Positions 27,047-36,022 are shown, numbered from the stretch's first letter. The stretch: 64,000 nt of DNA from Candidatus Zixiibacteriota bacterium (GCA_024280215.1 JAJRQO010000036.1:93798-157797), one strand, 5' to 3'. Program-made: numbers and translations. Notes: a model not told the origin generated them from the sequence alone.

Positions 27047-27846
27047 GCGTGGGCAGCTTTCTTTACTTCGAGAATTTCAGTAAGCATCTGTTCTAATTTA
27101 TCAAGTGGCAGCATTGCTCCTGCATCGGAGAGAGCTTCTTTTGGGTTCGGATGTGTCTCGACGAATAACCCATCAAAACCAATCGATGCGGCAGCCTTTG
27201 CCATCGGGATAATATACTGCGGTTGTCCTGTTGAAACAGCACCGCCACCACCAGGAAGTTGGAGCGAATGGGTGGCATCGTAGACAATCGGACAGCCTGT
27301 CTCTTTCATAATAAGTAAAGCTCTGAAATCTACAACTAAGTTGCGGTAGCCGAATGAAGATCCCCGTTCGCAGAGCATAATTTTTCCGTTGGCGACTTTA
27401 CCAGCAATTTTTGCCATATCTTCGGGAGCTAAAAACTGTCCTTTTTTGATATTAACCCAGCATCCCGATTCGGCAGCCTTGACGACTAAATCTGTCTGAC
27501 GGCACAGAAAAGCAGGGATTTGAAGAATATCCGCGACTTTGGCGACTTTGTCTATCTCTATTGTCTCATGAACATCCGTACAAATAGGCAACTTAAGTTG
27601 CCCTTTCACTTTTTGTAAAATTTCAAGAGCTTTGTCATCACCGATTCCTGAGAACGAGCCTGCTGACAAGCGATTTGCTTTTTTAAATGATGCTTTGAAC
27701 ACATACGGAATGCCAAGTTTGTCGGTGATAGTTTTGACCGATTCAGCAATGAGCATACAGTTTTCTTCGGACTCGACGACACATGGTCCAGCGATTAAGA
27801 AAAACGATTTTGGGTCGTTTTGGATTTTTTGTATATCAATATTCAT
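27043..27846 (-). CDS. kdsA: Kdo-8-phosphate synthase
   Basis: 267 residues from MNIDIQK. It condenses arabinose 5-phosphate with phosphoenolpyruvate. The landmarks AGPCVVES, ASFKKANR, CERGSSFGYRNLVVD and DATHSLQLPGG all fit KdsA. I place the start at 27846 because KdsA begins there in the family; the frame stays open upstream to 27990 but that part has no family likeness. Together with kdsC and kdsD it shows that the organism makes a Kdo-containing lipopolysaccharide. Confidence 0.94.
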   Translation of the reverse strand: MNIDIQKIQNDPKSFFLIAGPCVVESEENCMLIAESVKTITDKLGIPYVFKASFKKANRLSAGSFSGIGDDKALEILQKVKGQLKLPICTDVHETIEIDKVAKVADILQIPAFLCRQTDLVVKAAESGCWVNIKKGQFLAPEDMAKIAGKVANGKIMLCERGSSFGYRNLVVDFRALLIMKETGCPIVYDATHSLQLPGGGGAVSTGQPQYIIPMAKAAASIGFDGLFVETHPNPKEALSDAGAMLPLDKLEQMLTEILEVKKAAHA

Positions 27847-27910
27847 ACGGTGGAATATAAAGAGATTGGATGAGACAGGCAATGAGAAAGATTTGGGGGT
27901 GGGGAGGGGT

Positions 27911-28342
27911 TTATTTGTAATGCTCATCCTCATTACGCGAATAACCTCTTGTAAAGTTACATACTGGTAAATCAAAATGAATATCTTCAAAAGCCCTTAA
28001 AAGTTCATCTTCTGTCTTTTTTGTATTACCTACATCTAAGATACAATATCTAAAAGTTATTTTACTATTTTTTCGTATTTGATTTATCATATTAGCATTA
28101 TGGTGAATATTTAAATGTTTCAAAATCTCTTCTGATAGGCTTTTATTACTATACCCAAATTTTACAGTTCTTGTTTTTCCATTGTAACGACGATAGTGTT
28201 TTGATTGTAAAATTTCGTATACTCCAGATGTTTAAGGAGCTAACTTTATACTTTCTTTAGAAAAAGATAGCTCATCACTCCACTCAATATCTATCAATTT
28301 ATCATCTCGTTTCAAAAAACATGTAATAAGGCATTCTATCAT
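27911..28342 (-). pseudogene. GIY-YIG-like gene with an internal stop
   Basis: A frame of 143 sense codons starts with an ATG at 28342 that overlaps the TGA of the upstream lipoprotein gene (ATGA). A single in-frame TAA (28232-28234, codon 37) interrupts it. After the stop the frame reads TSGVYEIL and RRYNGKTRTVKFGYS, which resembles the GIY...YIG core of GIY-YIG nucleases, and later TEDELLRAFEDIHFDLPVCN with a candidate metal-binding Glu. Without the first 37 codons the remainder could only start at a TTG (28123), losing that core. It looks like a recently inactivated gene. The family call is by pattern only. Confidence 0.5.
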
Positions 28343-29061
28343 GGACATGTCGCTTGCCCCTTTTCCCATGTCAATACTGATTGTTTATTGGCTCTTACAA
28401 AAATAGTCATATCTGCGTCAGTAAAATAATATGCTTTTATTATATCAGGGTTCATACAAGTAACTACAAGTTCTTGATACGTTCCTATCTCACTTACAAC
28501 TAAGTTCTTATCCCAATTAATTCCTGTCCAAACATTTTCCATAACCCAAAACTGTTTATTTTTCTTTTGTAGAAAATCAGTAGCAGAAACACCACTTCCT
28601 TTTAATAAAACATCGTATTTGCCTTTTAAAGTCTTTTTTATTTCTAAAGCTTTAGGATTACCATTTTCAGCACCCCATTGAGGGTAATAAGTTATCTCAG
28701 CGGTATAATTACCACTCGGTAATTTTTTATATGCTGAATTCAGAACAACAGTCTGTATAGAATCTTTTAAAACTACTTTTTCAGAATATCCAATATATAA
28801 ATCATCTGGGTTTTGGTCTATTAAGTTAATACTTGCCATAACTTCAACTGGTAACGGAATATTAGTATTAATTTCGCATTTCACAACGTATTCTGATATA
28901 GATGTTGCCGATAATTTAATATAATAATCAACTTTTACGATTTGTTTTGATTCAATTTTTTCTTCAACAATACTTTCTTTTACCATCTCAGTATCGTTAT
29001 TATTACAACCAATCAATAAAATGCAACATGTAAAAAGATTTAAAATTATTATTTTTCTCAT
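28339..29061 (-). CDS. Lipoprotein, unknown function
   Basis: About 240 residues. An N-terminal signal with lipobox LLIGC (Cys near residue 19) marks it as a lipoprotein. The mature part is beta-rich with a YYPQWG segment near the middle and resembles a periplasmic beta-sandwich. I chose the start at 29061 because AAGGGA precedes it by a proper distance; an ATG seven codons earlier (29082) is also possible. Its stop overlaps the start of the broken GIY-YIG-like gene, so they were one operon. Confidence 0.65.
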   Translation of the reverse strand: MRKIIILNLFTCCILLIGCNNNDTEMVKESIVEEKIESKQIVKVDYYIKLSATSISEYVVKCEINTNIPLPVEVMASINLIDQNPDDLYIGYSEKVVLKDSIQTVVLNSAYKKLPSGNYTAEITYYPQWGAENGNPKALEIKKTLKGKYDVLLKGSGVSATDFLQKKNKQFWVMENVWTGINWDKNLVVSEIGTYQELVVTCMNPDIIKAYYFTDADMTIFVRANKQSVLTWEKGQATCP

Positions 29062-29161
29062 TATTTCCCTTAACTTTTTCATAAATTTTTAGCCAATCCA
29101 CTTTGAAATAATATAAAGGACTAATGAACCCACCGCAAGAGTAAAAAAGGAACAGGCGAGC

Positions 29162-30451
29162 TGTACAGTGTCAAGAGATAGTTTACATTGTGTATCATGA
29201 CATCCTTAACACTTTATTAGTTTCTGGGAGTCAGCATCGATGCTGATTTCCCGGTTATAATATCTATTTCTCTGATATACATATGTCTGTAACTTACGAT
29301 AAGTTTCTTGTCAATCTGTTCTATTCTCACTTGTTGATTCTCTAATGCTTCTGATACAAAATAACGCCGTTGTTTATAAGTGAGACAACCCTGACCGTTT
29401 AACTCCGACACAACAGCACCCACAGGATATTCCCATCTTTGAGGATTTGGTGTATATGTTTTCCTGCTTGGCAGATAATGTGTATTCGGCGTATTCATAT
29501 CTAATGCCTCATGAGGACGAACATGGTTATATTCATACAGAAAGAATTCAAGAAACTCTTTCCATCTATCAATAGTTTTAGGACGTCCATGATGACAGAT
29601 ATACTCATTGAGAGTACGATGAAACCGTTCAACTTTACCCTGTGTCTGAGGATGTCTGATGCCGCTAAAATATAATTTAATCCCTTGATTCATTAAACGA
29701 ACCGACAAACGAGTCAAACCATGGTTATTACGGTTACCCCACCAAGGAGAACCGTGATCGGTAAGTATCGCCTCTGGAACACCATAAGTCTCAAAAGCAT
29801 CGACTAAACAAGAGTAAACGGTTTCAGTATCCTGATGGTTGAGAGCATATAACCCGACCATATATCGGCTGTGATCATCCAATAAAGACAACGGATAGCA
29901 ACGACCTCTATCTGAGGGATAGTCACCTTTAAAATCCATCTGCCACAACTCATTAGGAGTAGCACGTTCAAATCGTTTCAAAGCAGGGCGATGAGAGTTT
30001 TTTCGGTCAACTAAATCATTACGTTTTAAAATACGATTGAGAGTGACCACTTTCATATCTATCTTCTCTCGTAATAACAATACCTGAATCTTCTTTGCTC
30101 CCCAACCATAACGATGACGAAGAGCAATAACACGCTGTTCTAATGTGGCTGAAGTCTTATTCGCAATATGATGAGGACGACGAGAAAGCTCCTGAACTTC
30201 GCTTACTTTACCTCTTCTTTTGTAGCGGTTAAACCACAAATAACCAGTAGTACGACTGATTCCAAAACTTTTACATACACGACTGAAATTAACATTTTCT
30301 TGATTGGCTAATATCACAAATTCTATACGTTTCTCCATAACACTTGACACTTCCCATGGCATAACAAAACTCCTCTCATTTGAGTCTTAATATACCAAAT
30401 GTGTAAGGGATGTCATGATACTTTGTGTCAACTATGTTATGATACTATACA
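29162..30451 (-). mobile_element. IS481-family insertion sequence
   Basis: A 1290-bp element bounded by imperfect inverted repeats. The left end reads TGTACAGTGTCAAGAGATAG; the right end read on the minus strand is TGTATAGTATCATAACATAG. Both continue into a shared GTATCATGACATCC block about 30 nt inside. It is flanked by a 6-nt direct repeat GCGAGC (29156-29161 and 30452-30457), as expected for a target duplication. Joining the flanks restores GGAACAGGCGAGCCTGTTCC, a copy of the palindrome found intact at 5769 and 55815, so the element jumped into a repeat. One transposase gene is inside and looks intact. Confidence 0.88.
29217..30362 (-). CDS. IS481-family DDE transposase
   Basis: 381 residues. 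An N-terminal helix-turn-helix (about 25-50, VCKSFGISRTTGYLW) and a second winged-helix region (to about 120) bind the ends. An rve-type integrase core follows with the DDE triad at Asp 143 (WQMDFKG), Asp 202 (ILTDHGS) and Glu 245 (GKVERFHRT). AGGAG upstream of the ATG supports the start. It shows no frameshift or stop, so the element may still be active. Only one copy is in the window. Confidence 0.92.
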   Translation of the reverse strand: MPWEVSSVMEKRIEFVILANQENVNFSRVCKSFGISRTTGYLWFNRYKRRGKVSEVQELSRRPHHIANKTSATLEQRVIALRHRYGWGAKKIQVLLLREKIDMKVVTLNRILKRNDLVDRKNSHRPALKRFERATPNELWQMDFKGDYPSDRGRCYPLSLLDDHSRYMVGLYALNHQDTETVYSCLVDAFETYGVPEAILTDHGSPWWGNRNNHGLTRLSVRLMNQGIKLYFSGIRHPQTQGKVERFHRTLNEYICHHGRPKTIDRWKEFLEFFLYEYNHVRPHEALDMNTPNTHYLPSRKTYTPNPQRWEYPVGAVVSELNGQGCLTYKQRRYFVSEALENQQVRIEQIDKKLIVSYRHMYIREIDIITGKSASMLTPRN

Positions 30452-30478
30452 GCGAGCCTGTTCCCTACAATCAATAAT

Positions 30479-30524
30479 GGCAGAACCGCTAAAGAGCTAT
30501 AAAGCTCTTCGGGTTGTGCCCTAC
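30479..30524. repeat. Compound palindrome ending in CTAC
   Basis: GGCAGAACC (30479) pairs imperfectly with GGGTTGTGCC (30511-30520), with an inner stem AAGAGCT/AGCTCTT, and CTAC follows. Related to the GGCAGAACC/GGTTCTGCC palindrome at 38122-38150. Confidence 0.6.
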
Positions 30525-30588
30525 TATTACTTACTTTGTCGGGTTTCTCACAATTATATTTTTTGGAATCGGAACCGCGACCTACATT

Positions 30589-31212
30589 TTATTCCATGAT
30601 TTTAATGTCTGAATATGAACCGTTTACTTGCAAGGTCACGACCATGTTTTCAGAAGTTCGGTTACGCCAGAACCAACCATGATTACCATCGAAGGCTGCT
30701 TCCATAGTTCCTTCGTTTCGTTCCATCGAACCTTTTTCATAGTTGTGGTATGAAATTTTCAGAGGTTTTGAGTCAGCGTGAGCATCAAAGTTCGCCTTGC
30801 CACCATCGGTGAACCAGACAAAATCGACTGTCTCACCCTTAAGCATTGCAAGTTTGATTTCTTTCCCTTCGTCTGGTTGCAAGATGATTTTTATTTCATC
30901 TGAATTTATATTCTCTGTTGATTTTTCAGTCACTTGCTTTTCTGCTTCTTTAACAAGCTCGGTGATTTCATCTGAATCTGTTTTCATAGCTGCTCTGTCT
31001 GATGCAGCTTCTTCGGCGAGCGATGTTTTTATTTCGCCCATTTTGAGAAGCCCTATCATGCTACCGACACCTGTCGGGTCGATACCATATTCTGCGGGAA
31101 GTACCACCGTGACTAATATCACAGCCGCTAAAAAGATTGCAAAGATTGTCGATTTGATAAGTTTTGCCATTGACGGCAATTCGTTGTTTGTTTCAATATT
31201 GTTATGTGTCAT
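30589..31212 (-). CDS. Transmembrane anchor protein, HupE-associated
   Basis: 207 residues. One membrane helix (about 20-40) ends in PAEYGIDPTGVG, a segment I know from 'transmembrane anchor' proteins that sit beside HupE/UreJ genes. A charged Glu/Lys linker (about 60-105) and a C-terminal beta domain with GNHGWFWRN (about 175-185) follow. The domain is probably periplasmic. Its gene lies 13 nt after the hupE-like gene, so they form an operon. The family's molecular role is not established. Confidence 0.75.
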   Translation of the reverse strand: MTHNNIETNNELPSMAKLIKSTIFAIFLAAVILVTVVLPAEYGIDPTGVGSMIGLLKMGEIKTSLAEEAASDRAAMKTDSDEITELVKEAEKQVTEKSTENINSDEIKIILQPDEGKEIKLAMLKGETVDFVWFTDGGKANFDAHADSKPLKISYHNYEKGSMERNEGTMEAAFDGNHGWFWRNRTSENMVVTLQVNGSYSDIKIME

Positions 31213-31225
31213 AATTTATTCCTCT

Positions 31226-31942
31226 TTAGTTAATAAAAAACCCTGTCATTTGGTAACCAACAAAAATAAAACCACCCGCCATCAGAAGTACGTTGGCATT
31301 ATATGCGTGACGGTTGAACGATCCTGAACGACGCCAAAAACTTATAAGTAGTAAAATAATTGCAAGCCCCATAAGTTGCCCTAACTCTACACCAAAGTTA
31401 AAAGCGAAGAGATTTGCAATAAGCCCATCTTCTGAAATTTTGTATTCTAAGATCTTGGTCGCCAGACCAAAACCATGAAACAGCCCGAATATAAGCGTCG
31501 CTATTTTTGTACTTGGCTGAAAACCAAACCAACTTTTAAAGGCGTTCATATTATCAAGAGCTTTATAGACAATCGAAAACCCGATAATGGCATCGATGAG
31601 ATATGCACTGACACTGATTTCCATCAGTACTCCAGACAAAAGTGTCACGGAATGCCCCACCGCAAAAAGGGTGACATAGATAGAGACATCTTTGAGACGG
31701 TATAAAAAGAAAATAACGCCGAATAGAAACAGAAGATGGTCATAACCCGTTACCATGTGCTTAGCTCCGAGATAAATAAACGGGATTATCATCCGACCCG
31801 AACTTTCCTGAATATACCCTTTGTCCCCTTCGGTGACCCCATGGGCGAACGCTTCGGGAATGACAGCGAGCAGAATCGCCATCAGAGTAAACAGAAAGAG
31901 ATAATTATTTTTCTGATATGTGTGTTTTATATAATCAATCAT
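31226..31942 (-). CDS. HupE/UreJ family membrane protein
   Basis: 238 residues with a signal-like first helix, then HGV and about six helices. The conserved GYDHLLFLFG (about 65-74) and GLFHGFGLA motifs carry the histidines of the HupE/UreJ_2 family, linked to nickel or cobalt uptake and, in relatives, to other metals. No hydrogenase or urease gene is in the window, so the metal cannot be assigned. First gene of a pair with the anchor protein; other metal-type genes lie just upstream on the same strand. Confidence 0.85.
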   Translation of the reverse strand: MIDYIKHTYQKNNYLFLFTLMAILLAVIPEAFAHGVTEGDKGYIQESSGRMIIPFIYLGAKHMVTGYDHLLFLFGVIFFLYRLKDVSIYVTLFAVGHSVTLLSGVLMEISVSAYLIDAIIGFSIVYKALDNMNAFKSWFGFQPSTKIATLIFGLFHGFGLATKILEYKISEDGLIANLFAFNFGVELGQLMGLAIILLLISFWRRSGSFNRHAYNANVLLMAGGFIFVGYQMTGFFIN

Positions 31943-32006
31943 TAGTTGACCTCATTAAAAGTTTCTTTCATAATAATTCATTTGAATAATGTAGATATTC
32001 AAAGTT

Positions 32007-32050
32007 GTGTCAGTTCCTGATTCAAAATAAAGTAAATTGTGAACTGACAC
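32007..32050. repeat. Palindrome GTGTCAGTTC / GAACTGACAC
   Basis: A perfect 10-bp stem with a 24-nt A+T-rich loop, of the same family as 5655-5695 and about 38248-38286. Just after it (about 32108-32135) is a fragment of the GGATTCCC...GGGAA type. It lies in the gap between the HupE-like gene and the His-rich protein gene. Confidence 0.7.
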
Positions 32051-32147
32051 TTTATCGACTGTTCACAATTTTGATAAATCAAAATCAAGAACTGTCGAAA
32101 CTGAAAAGCACTGGATTCCCATTTTCATGGGAAAGACATTATATCAT

Positions 32148-32576
32148 TTATGAAAGAGATGGAGGTCCACGGGTGATAAAGCTTGTGTGTTGATACCTCT
32201 CAATAAACGGAGGTTTGAAATTAGTTCGGTAGTTCTCAGAGTTATGAAGAGGTATAAAAATGGTTCTTTTTGAGACAATTGAATTCGTTTCAAATGACTT
32301 GTTTTGTGTTAACTGGGTTCTAACAATATGCCAGTCAATTTGATTATCGTAGCTATGTTGATGATTTTGAGTATGCGGACTATCTTCATCATGGTGGTGA
32401 TGATCAGAGGCATGGTTGTCGTCAAAATCGACAGGATGAGAATTTAACTCAAAACTTTTTTCATGGAAATGATTTGTCAGATGAAACGGGCTTACCTGAC
32501 TAAAGTAAACCATCAACAGCAGTAAAAATGCTCTTAAAAAGCGTGAGTGAAAGATGTTATTATTATAATTCTTCAT
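32148..32576 (-). CDS. Small exported histidine-rich protein
   Basis: 142 residues. The N-terminal hydrophobic segment (about 13-27) is a signal peptide or anchor. The middle (about 38-80) is crowded with His and Asp (SDHHHHDEDSPHTQNHQHS), a composition typical of Zn/Ni/Cu-binding segments. No family recognised. Placed between the HupE-like and the outer-membrane protein genes, it is probably part of metal handling; this is inference from composition and context. Confidence 0.6.
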   Translation of the reverse strand: MKNYNNNIFHSRFLRAFLLLLMVYFSQVSPFHLTNHFHEKSFELNSHPVDFDDNHASDHHHHDEDSPHTQNHQHSYDNQIDWHIVRTQLTQNKSFETNSIVSKRTIFIPLHNSENYRTNFKPPFIERYQHTSFITRGPPSLS

Positions 32577-32694
32577 ATTAAGAAAAGTTCTGCTTTAGTT
32601 TTACAAAAATCAAACAAAAATAAACAGCTGCAACAGTCAGAACCACTAAAGGGTTCTGACCTACAGTTTCTAACTTTATTATCGTCTCTTTCAG

Positions 32695-33564
32695 TTAATT
32701 CATTATTCTTATACCAATAAGAAAGCTTGAGGTTCGTTCTGTTTGTAAACCGTTCTGTTCTTGCCAAACAGGAATTTGAAATAAACTTTCAAAAATAATT
32801 GATGATTTTGTAATTTTGAAACCAGGGGACAATAAAAACAAAGACTCACCTGTATTCACAAGATTTATTCCGTTGTTGGTATCATGCCATGTTTTCAGAT
32901 ACGATGATTCAATGACAGGCGTGAAAGAAAAATTTCCATCTGACCCCATACTGATTTGATAGCCTAACGCAGAAACCATAGAAAACTCGTTTCCTATCTC
33001 GGTAGATACATCAGATTCTTTTTTTATACCATTTACGATATACAACATATTGACATCCATACTTAAGCGACGGCGACGTCCCGAAAAATAAGTTCCAAAT
33101 CGTAAGTCATATCCATTCGAACTAAATGCGTCATTACCAGTCGGCAATTCTATTCCAATAGTCGGAGCAATTCCAAAGGTATAGGTTGGCTTATTCACTC
33201 TCACAAGTCTGTATTTTGCCATAAAAAGTAAATCTCCAAAACCAGAACTATTGGTAGTCTTCCCCATCATGGTCATTTCTTTTTCCACAAAAGCTTGCCT
33301 GACCATAAGGGCGATGTTCGATTTTAAACCATAGGCAATAACAACCGGATACATCTGCATTGTCATTTCTTGATTCATCGTAGGGTGGTTATCTCGTTGC
33401 ATTAATCGAAATTGTGTTTTAAAAATCCATCGGTTGGCTGCTGGTGTAAGTCCTGCATCGGCACTAATTCCAGACGCTGAAAGACTATCTACCCAAAAGA
33501 GATTGCAAGCGAATAAAAATATAAAGAGCAATGAAAGTTTCGTCAGTAATTTTTTGTTTTTCAT
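32695..33564 (-). CDS. Outer-membrane beta-barrel (phenol-pathway channel-like)
   Basis: 289 residues with a signal peptide (about 1-31, ending SLSAS) and alternating beta-strand patterns to a C-terminal hydrophobic strand. It resembles the MetA-pathway/'transporter' outer-membrane family (GFGDLLFMAKYRL and TFGIAPTIGIELPTGND are typical). Met-rich patches near residues 62-70 and 92-100 (MNQEMTMQM, EKEMTMMGK) hint at soft metals. The gene follows the HMA lipoprotein gene by 3 nt on the same strand, so the two are co-transcribed. Confidence 0.7.
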   Translation of the reverse strand: MKNKKLLTKLSLLFIFLFACNLFWVDSLSASGISADAGLTPAANRWIFKTQFRLMQRDNHPTMNQEMTMQMYPVVIAYGLKSNIALMVRQAFVEKEMTMMGKTTNSSGFGDLLFMAKYRLVRVNKPTYTFGIAPTIGIELPTGNDAFSSNGYDLRFGTYFSGRRRRLSMDVNMLYIVNGIKKESDVSTEIGNEFSMVSALGYQISMGSDGNFSFTPVIESSYLKTWHDTNNGINLVNTGESLFLLSPGFKITKSSIIFESLFQIPVWQEQNGLQTERTSSFLIGIRIMN

Positions 33565-33567
33565 AGC

Positions 33568-33903
33568 TTACTTCAACCTTTTTCCAGCAGTAAAATTGGC
33601 TTCTTTAATAGCGTCAAAAATTTGCTGATCGGTTACTTCAATCTTAGAATCTACTACTACTTGGAGCTGTTGTTTTTCCCAGTTCGCTTTTGATGCGACC
33701 ACTCCTGGAACCATACTTATAAGGTTTTCTAAACCACCATGACAGCCGGGACAGTCCATTCCAAATATTTCATAGACTCTAAGTTTATTGGTATCGTTCA
33801 TAAATGCTGATAAATCATTACCACCAGAGGCACAACCAATCATGCTGATAATAAGAAAGAGAGAAAGAATACCTATAAATATTATTTTTATTTTCTTGTA
33901 CAT
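33568..33903 (-). CDS. HMA-domain lipoprotein
   Basis: 111 residues. A signal peptide with lipobox MIGC (Cys near residue 24) is followed by a heavy-metal-associated domain (about 40-110) with the metal site GMDCPGC (about 48-54) and the usual beta-alpha-beta pattern. The family binds Cu(I), Hg(II), Zn or Cd through the two cysteines. Being membrane-tethered outside the cytoplasm it could capture metal in the periplasm. Three nt separate it from the outer-membrane protein gene. Confidence 0.85.
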   Translation of the reverse strand: MYKKIKIIFIGILSLFLIISMIGCASGGNDLSAFMNDTNKLRVYEIFGMDCPGCHGGLENLISMVPGVVASKANWEKQQLQVVVDSKIEVTDQQIFDAIKEANFTAGKRLK

Positions 33904-34005
33904 ATTGATATATCCATTCTTAAAAATTTTAGAATTAATTAATTTCCATAATCATACGAAAATGAGACGGGTAATTTGAGAGTATTATATTGATAAATGA
34001 ATAAA

Positions 34006-34419
34006 TCAACAAAGGAAAATAACTGAAGATAGAATCTTAGAATAATTTATTAGATTAGTCCTGCATTGAGACTTTATCAGAAAAAACGCATTTTGAGAAA
34101 AAGAAAGTATGCCAACAAAATTGTTATATTGTTGAATGGTAGAATTAAATTTCGATTTGTTCAGATTATCATCTTGGGTTCTAACTGATAAAAGAGGTGT
34201 ATCTAATTCTATGTCGATACAATCGGCACAGTCTTCAAAGCCAACTTGAGAGTTATTGCTACAACCTTCATTCTTCTCAATACAGCAAGATTGAAAATTA
34301 GTTTCTACAGCTCTGTCCTCACCAATACAAAAAGTATTGCTATGTCCAGAACTCATAACTCCTACGAACAGAAGAATAGACAGAGACCAAACGAATATTT
34401 TTTTACACGACAATTTCAT
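34006..34419 (-). CDS. Small exported cysteine-rich protein
   Basis: 137 residues with a signal peptide (about 1-27) and cysteines in a pattern FCIGEDRAVE, CC, C, CADCIDIEL (about 31-72). I know this pattern from small exported proteins that sit beside heavy-metal efflux genes, but the family has no firm function. It lies 102 nt upstream of the HMA lipoprotein gene on the same strand. The C-terminal third is less conserved in character and ends in Cys. Confidence 0.6.
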   Translation of the reverse strand: MKLSCKKIFVWSLSILLFVGVMSSGHSNTFCIGEDRAVETNFQSCCIEKNEGCSNNSQVGFEDCADCIDIELDTPLLSVRTQDDNLNKSKFNSTIQQYNNFVGILSFSQNAFFLIKSQCRTNLINYSKILSSVIFLC

Positions 34420-34524
34420 AATCAGAAATATAAAGCTTTTTTAGGAAAAACCAATGAGAAAGATTTGGTGGGGAATTGACTACTCTACTAAAAGAACATT
34501 GCCCTATCAAAAAAGATACAGTCA

Positions 34525-34579
34525 GTAGGTCGGACATTCCTGTCCGATTAACATAGACAGACAAGAATGTCTGTCCTAC
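34525..34579. repeat. Long GTAGG/CCTAC palindrome
   Basis: GTAGGTCGGACATTCCTGTC (from 34525) pairs over 20 positions, with three mismatches, with the segment ending CCTAC at 34579. One of the GTAGG-footed family listed under findings. Confidence 0.75.
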
Positions 34580-34602
34580 CTAAGATAAATAATTACGGTA
34601 AA

Positions 34603-34998
34603 TCATTTTTTCTCATCTGGTTTTTCGGCTCCTGGTTGGCGGAAATACCATCTGATTGTATCAGACTCTGTTGTCATAGTTTTATCAGCTGCTTTGTTGC
34701 CCATTTCGTGGTTCACTTCAAAGAACCAGAATGTATACATATCATTTTCGACGCCATCAATACCTTTTACAAAAGTCCCCATCGCCGATGAAACTTCGTT
34801 GACATCATGAGACTGCTTGAGAACTTGCAATGCGTCCATCGAATCGACACCTACTGTCACGATAGTCACAGAGTCTTTCATCTCAGTAGGAGTTTCAGTT
34901 TTTGTCTGGGTGGTTTCATCTGCTTTTTTACCACAACCGATTATAGCTACAAAAAATGTCATCGCTGCGATACATAATAAAAGAAGATATTTTTTCAT
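34603..34998 (-). CDS. Lipoprotein with a DUF4430-like domain
   Basis: 131 residues. A signal peptide with lipobox IIGC (Cys near residue 22) and a Thr/Glu-rich linker precede a domain (about 50-125) with YTFWFFEVNHEMGNKAAD and SDTIRWYFRQPG. This resembles the DUF4430/transcobalamin C-terminal-like fold, which binds ligands or partner proteins at the surface. The match is by pattern and moderate. Oriented with the metal island downstream but separated by a 183-nt gap. Confidence 0.6.
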   Translation of the reverse strand: MKKYLLLLCIAAMTFFVAIIGCGKKADETTQTKTETPTEMKDSVTIVTVGVDSMDALQVLKQSHDVNEVSSAMGTFVKGIDGVENDMYTFWFFEVNHEMGNKAADKTMTTESDTIRWYFRQPGAEKPDEKK

Positions 34999-35107
34999 CT
35001 TAGTTTCCTATTTTTGAACTTGTTATTTTAATAAATAAAAGTTGATTTTTATGATTGTGCAATCATTTATTATAATAATATAAAATTGTACTAATGAGGA
35101 GACAAAT

Positions 35108-36001
35108 ATGGAATACGGAAGAATCGTCAGCAGATCATTTGAAATTGCTTGGCAGCATAAATGGTTGTGGCTGTTTGGCATGTTTGCCGCAGGTACAGGA
35201 TATAATTTGAACTTTGAATATATGGGGCTGTCTGCAAATCCGTTTACACCCGCTGACATAGAACATATTGATTTTAAAGCATTATTTGCGGCATATATAG
35301 GATTTATACCATTAATATTAATCATAGGGCTTATGGCTATACTTTCACTCGCAGCAATTATTGATTCTGTCAATCGTATTGAACGTGGGGGTGCTTTTTC
35401 TTTTTCAACTGCATTTTCTGCCGGAATTGATTTTTTCTTTCGAATTATTGGTTTTGGAATAATCGCATTTATTGTAGCGATGACATTTTTTTTCATTATG
35501 GTCATAGGATTAACTATAGCATTTAGTATCAATACAGCTTTAGGAGTCTTAGCTTCATTTATAACTTTTTTTCTGTTTTTAATTTTTATCTTCTCAATTA
35601 CACAAATTAGTAACCTTGGGTATCGTGTATTAGTTATTAGAAACTCAGGTATAATTGAGGCTATTGGTGAAGGATTTCAACTTGTAAAAATGTATTTTGG
35701 GGAAAATGTTGCAGCCTTTTTTATTTTGATGGCATTTGGGATTGGTTTTGCTATTTTTAATTTAATTATTTGGCTAATTTTTAATCTCCCAATAGATGCT
35801 GTTATTAATGCACTTAATTTAACGTCATTCCCTGCCGTGATCACCGGATTGTTCTTAGGAATGCCAATTACATTTATAACTGCCGGGTATTTTGGTGTTT
35901 TTGTAACCACATTTATGACTCTTTTTTATATTGAATTGGTTGAACCAAAGCAAGAATCTGACTATCTCCCGCAACAACCTGAAGTTGATTTCGACCAATA
36001 A
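35108..36001 (+). CDS. Six-helix membrane protein, unknown
   Basis: 297 residues with about six membrane helices and a polar C-terminal tail. A GAGGAG ribosome-binding site precedes the ATG. The first segment (YGRIVSRSFEIAWQHKWLWLFGM) resembles the start of large poly-helix proteins of the glycerophosphoryl-diester-phosphodiesterase membrane-domain/DUF7544 type, which have no known activity on their own. A strong hairpin follows at 36023-36066. Confidence 0.7.
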   Translation: MEYGRIVSRSFEIAWQHKWLWLFGMFAAGTGYNLNFEYMGLSANPFTPADIEHIDFKALFAAYIGFIPLILIIGLMAILSLAAIIDSVNRIERGGAFSFSTAFSAGIDFFFRIIGFGIIAFIVAMTFFFIMVIGLTIAFSINTALGVLASFITFFLFLIFIFSITQISNLGYRVLVIRNSGIIEAIGEGFQLVKMYFGENVAAFFILMAFGIGFAIFNLIIWLIFNLPIDAVINALNLTSFPAVITGLFLGMPITFITAGYFGVFVTTFMTLFYIELVEPKQESDYLPQQPEVDFDQ

Positions 36002-36022
36002 AAATTAGTAATAACTACAGAT

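Noticed and set aside
32573..32767. Small gene between the His-rich and outer-membrane protein genes
   Set aside because: It overlaps the C-terminus of the outer-membrane protein in another frame, has no ribosome site and has unlikely composition.
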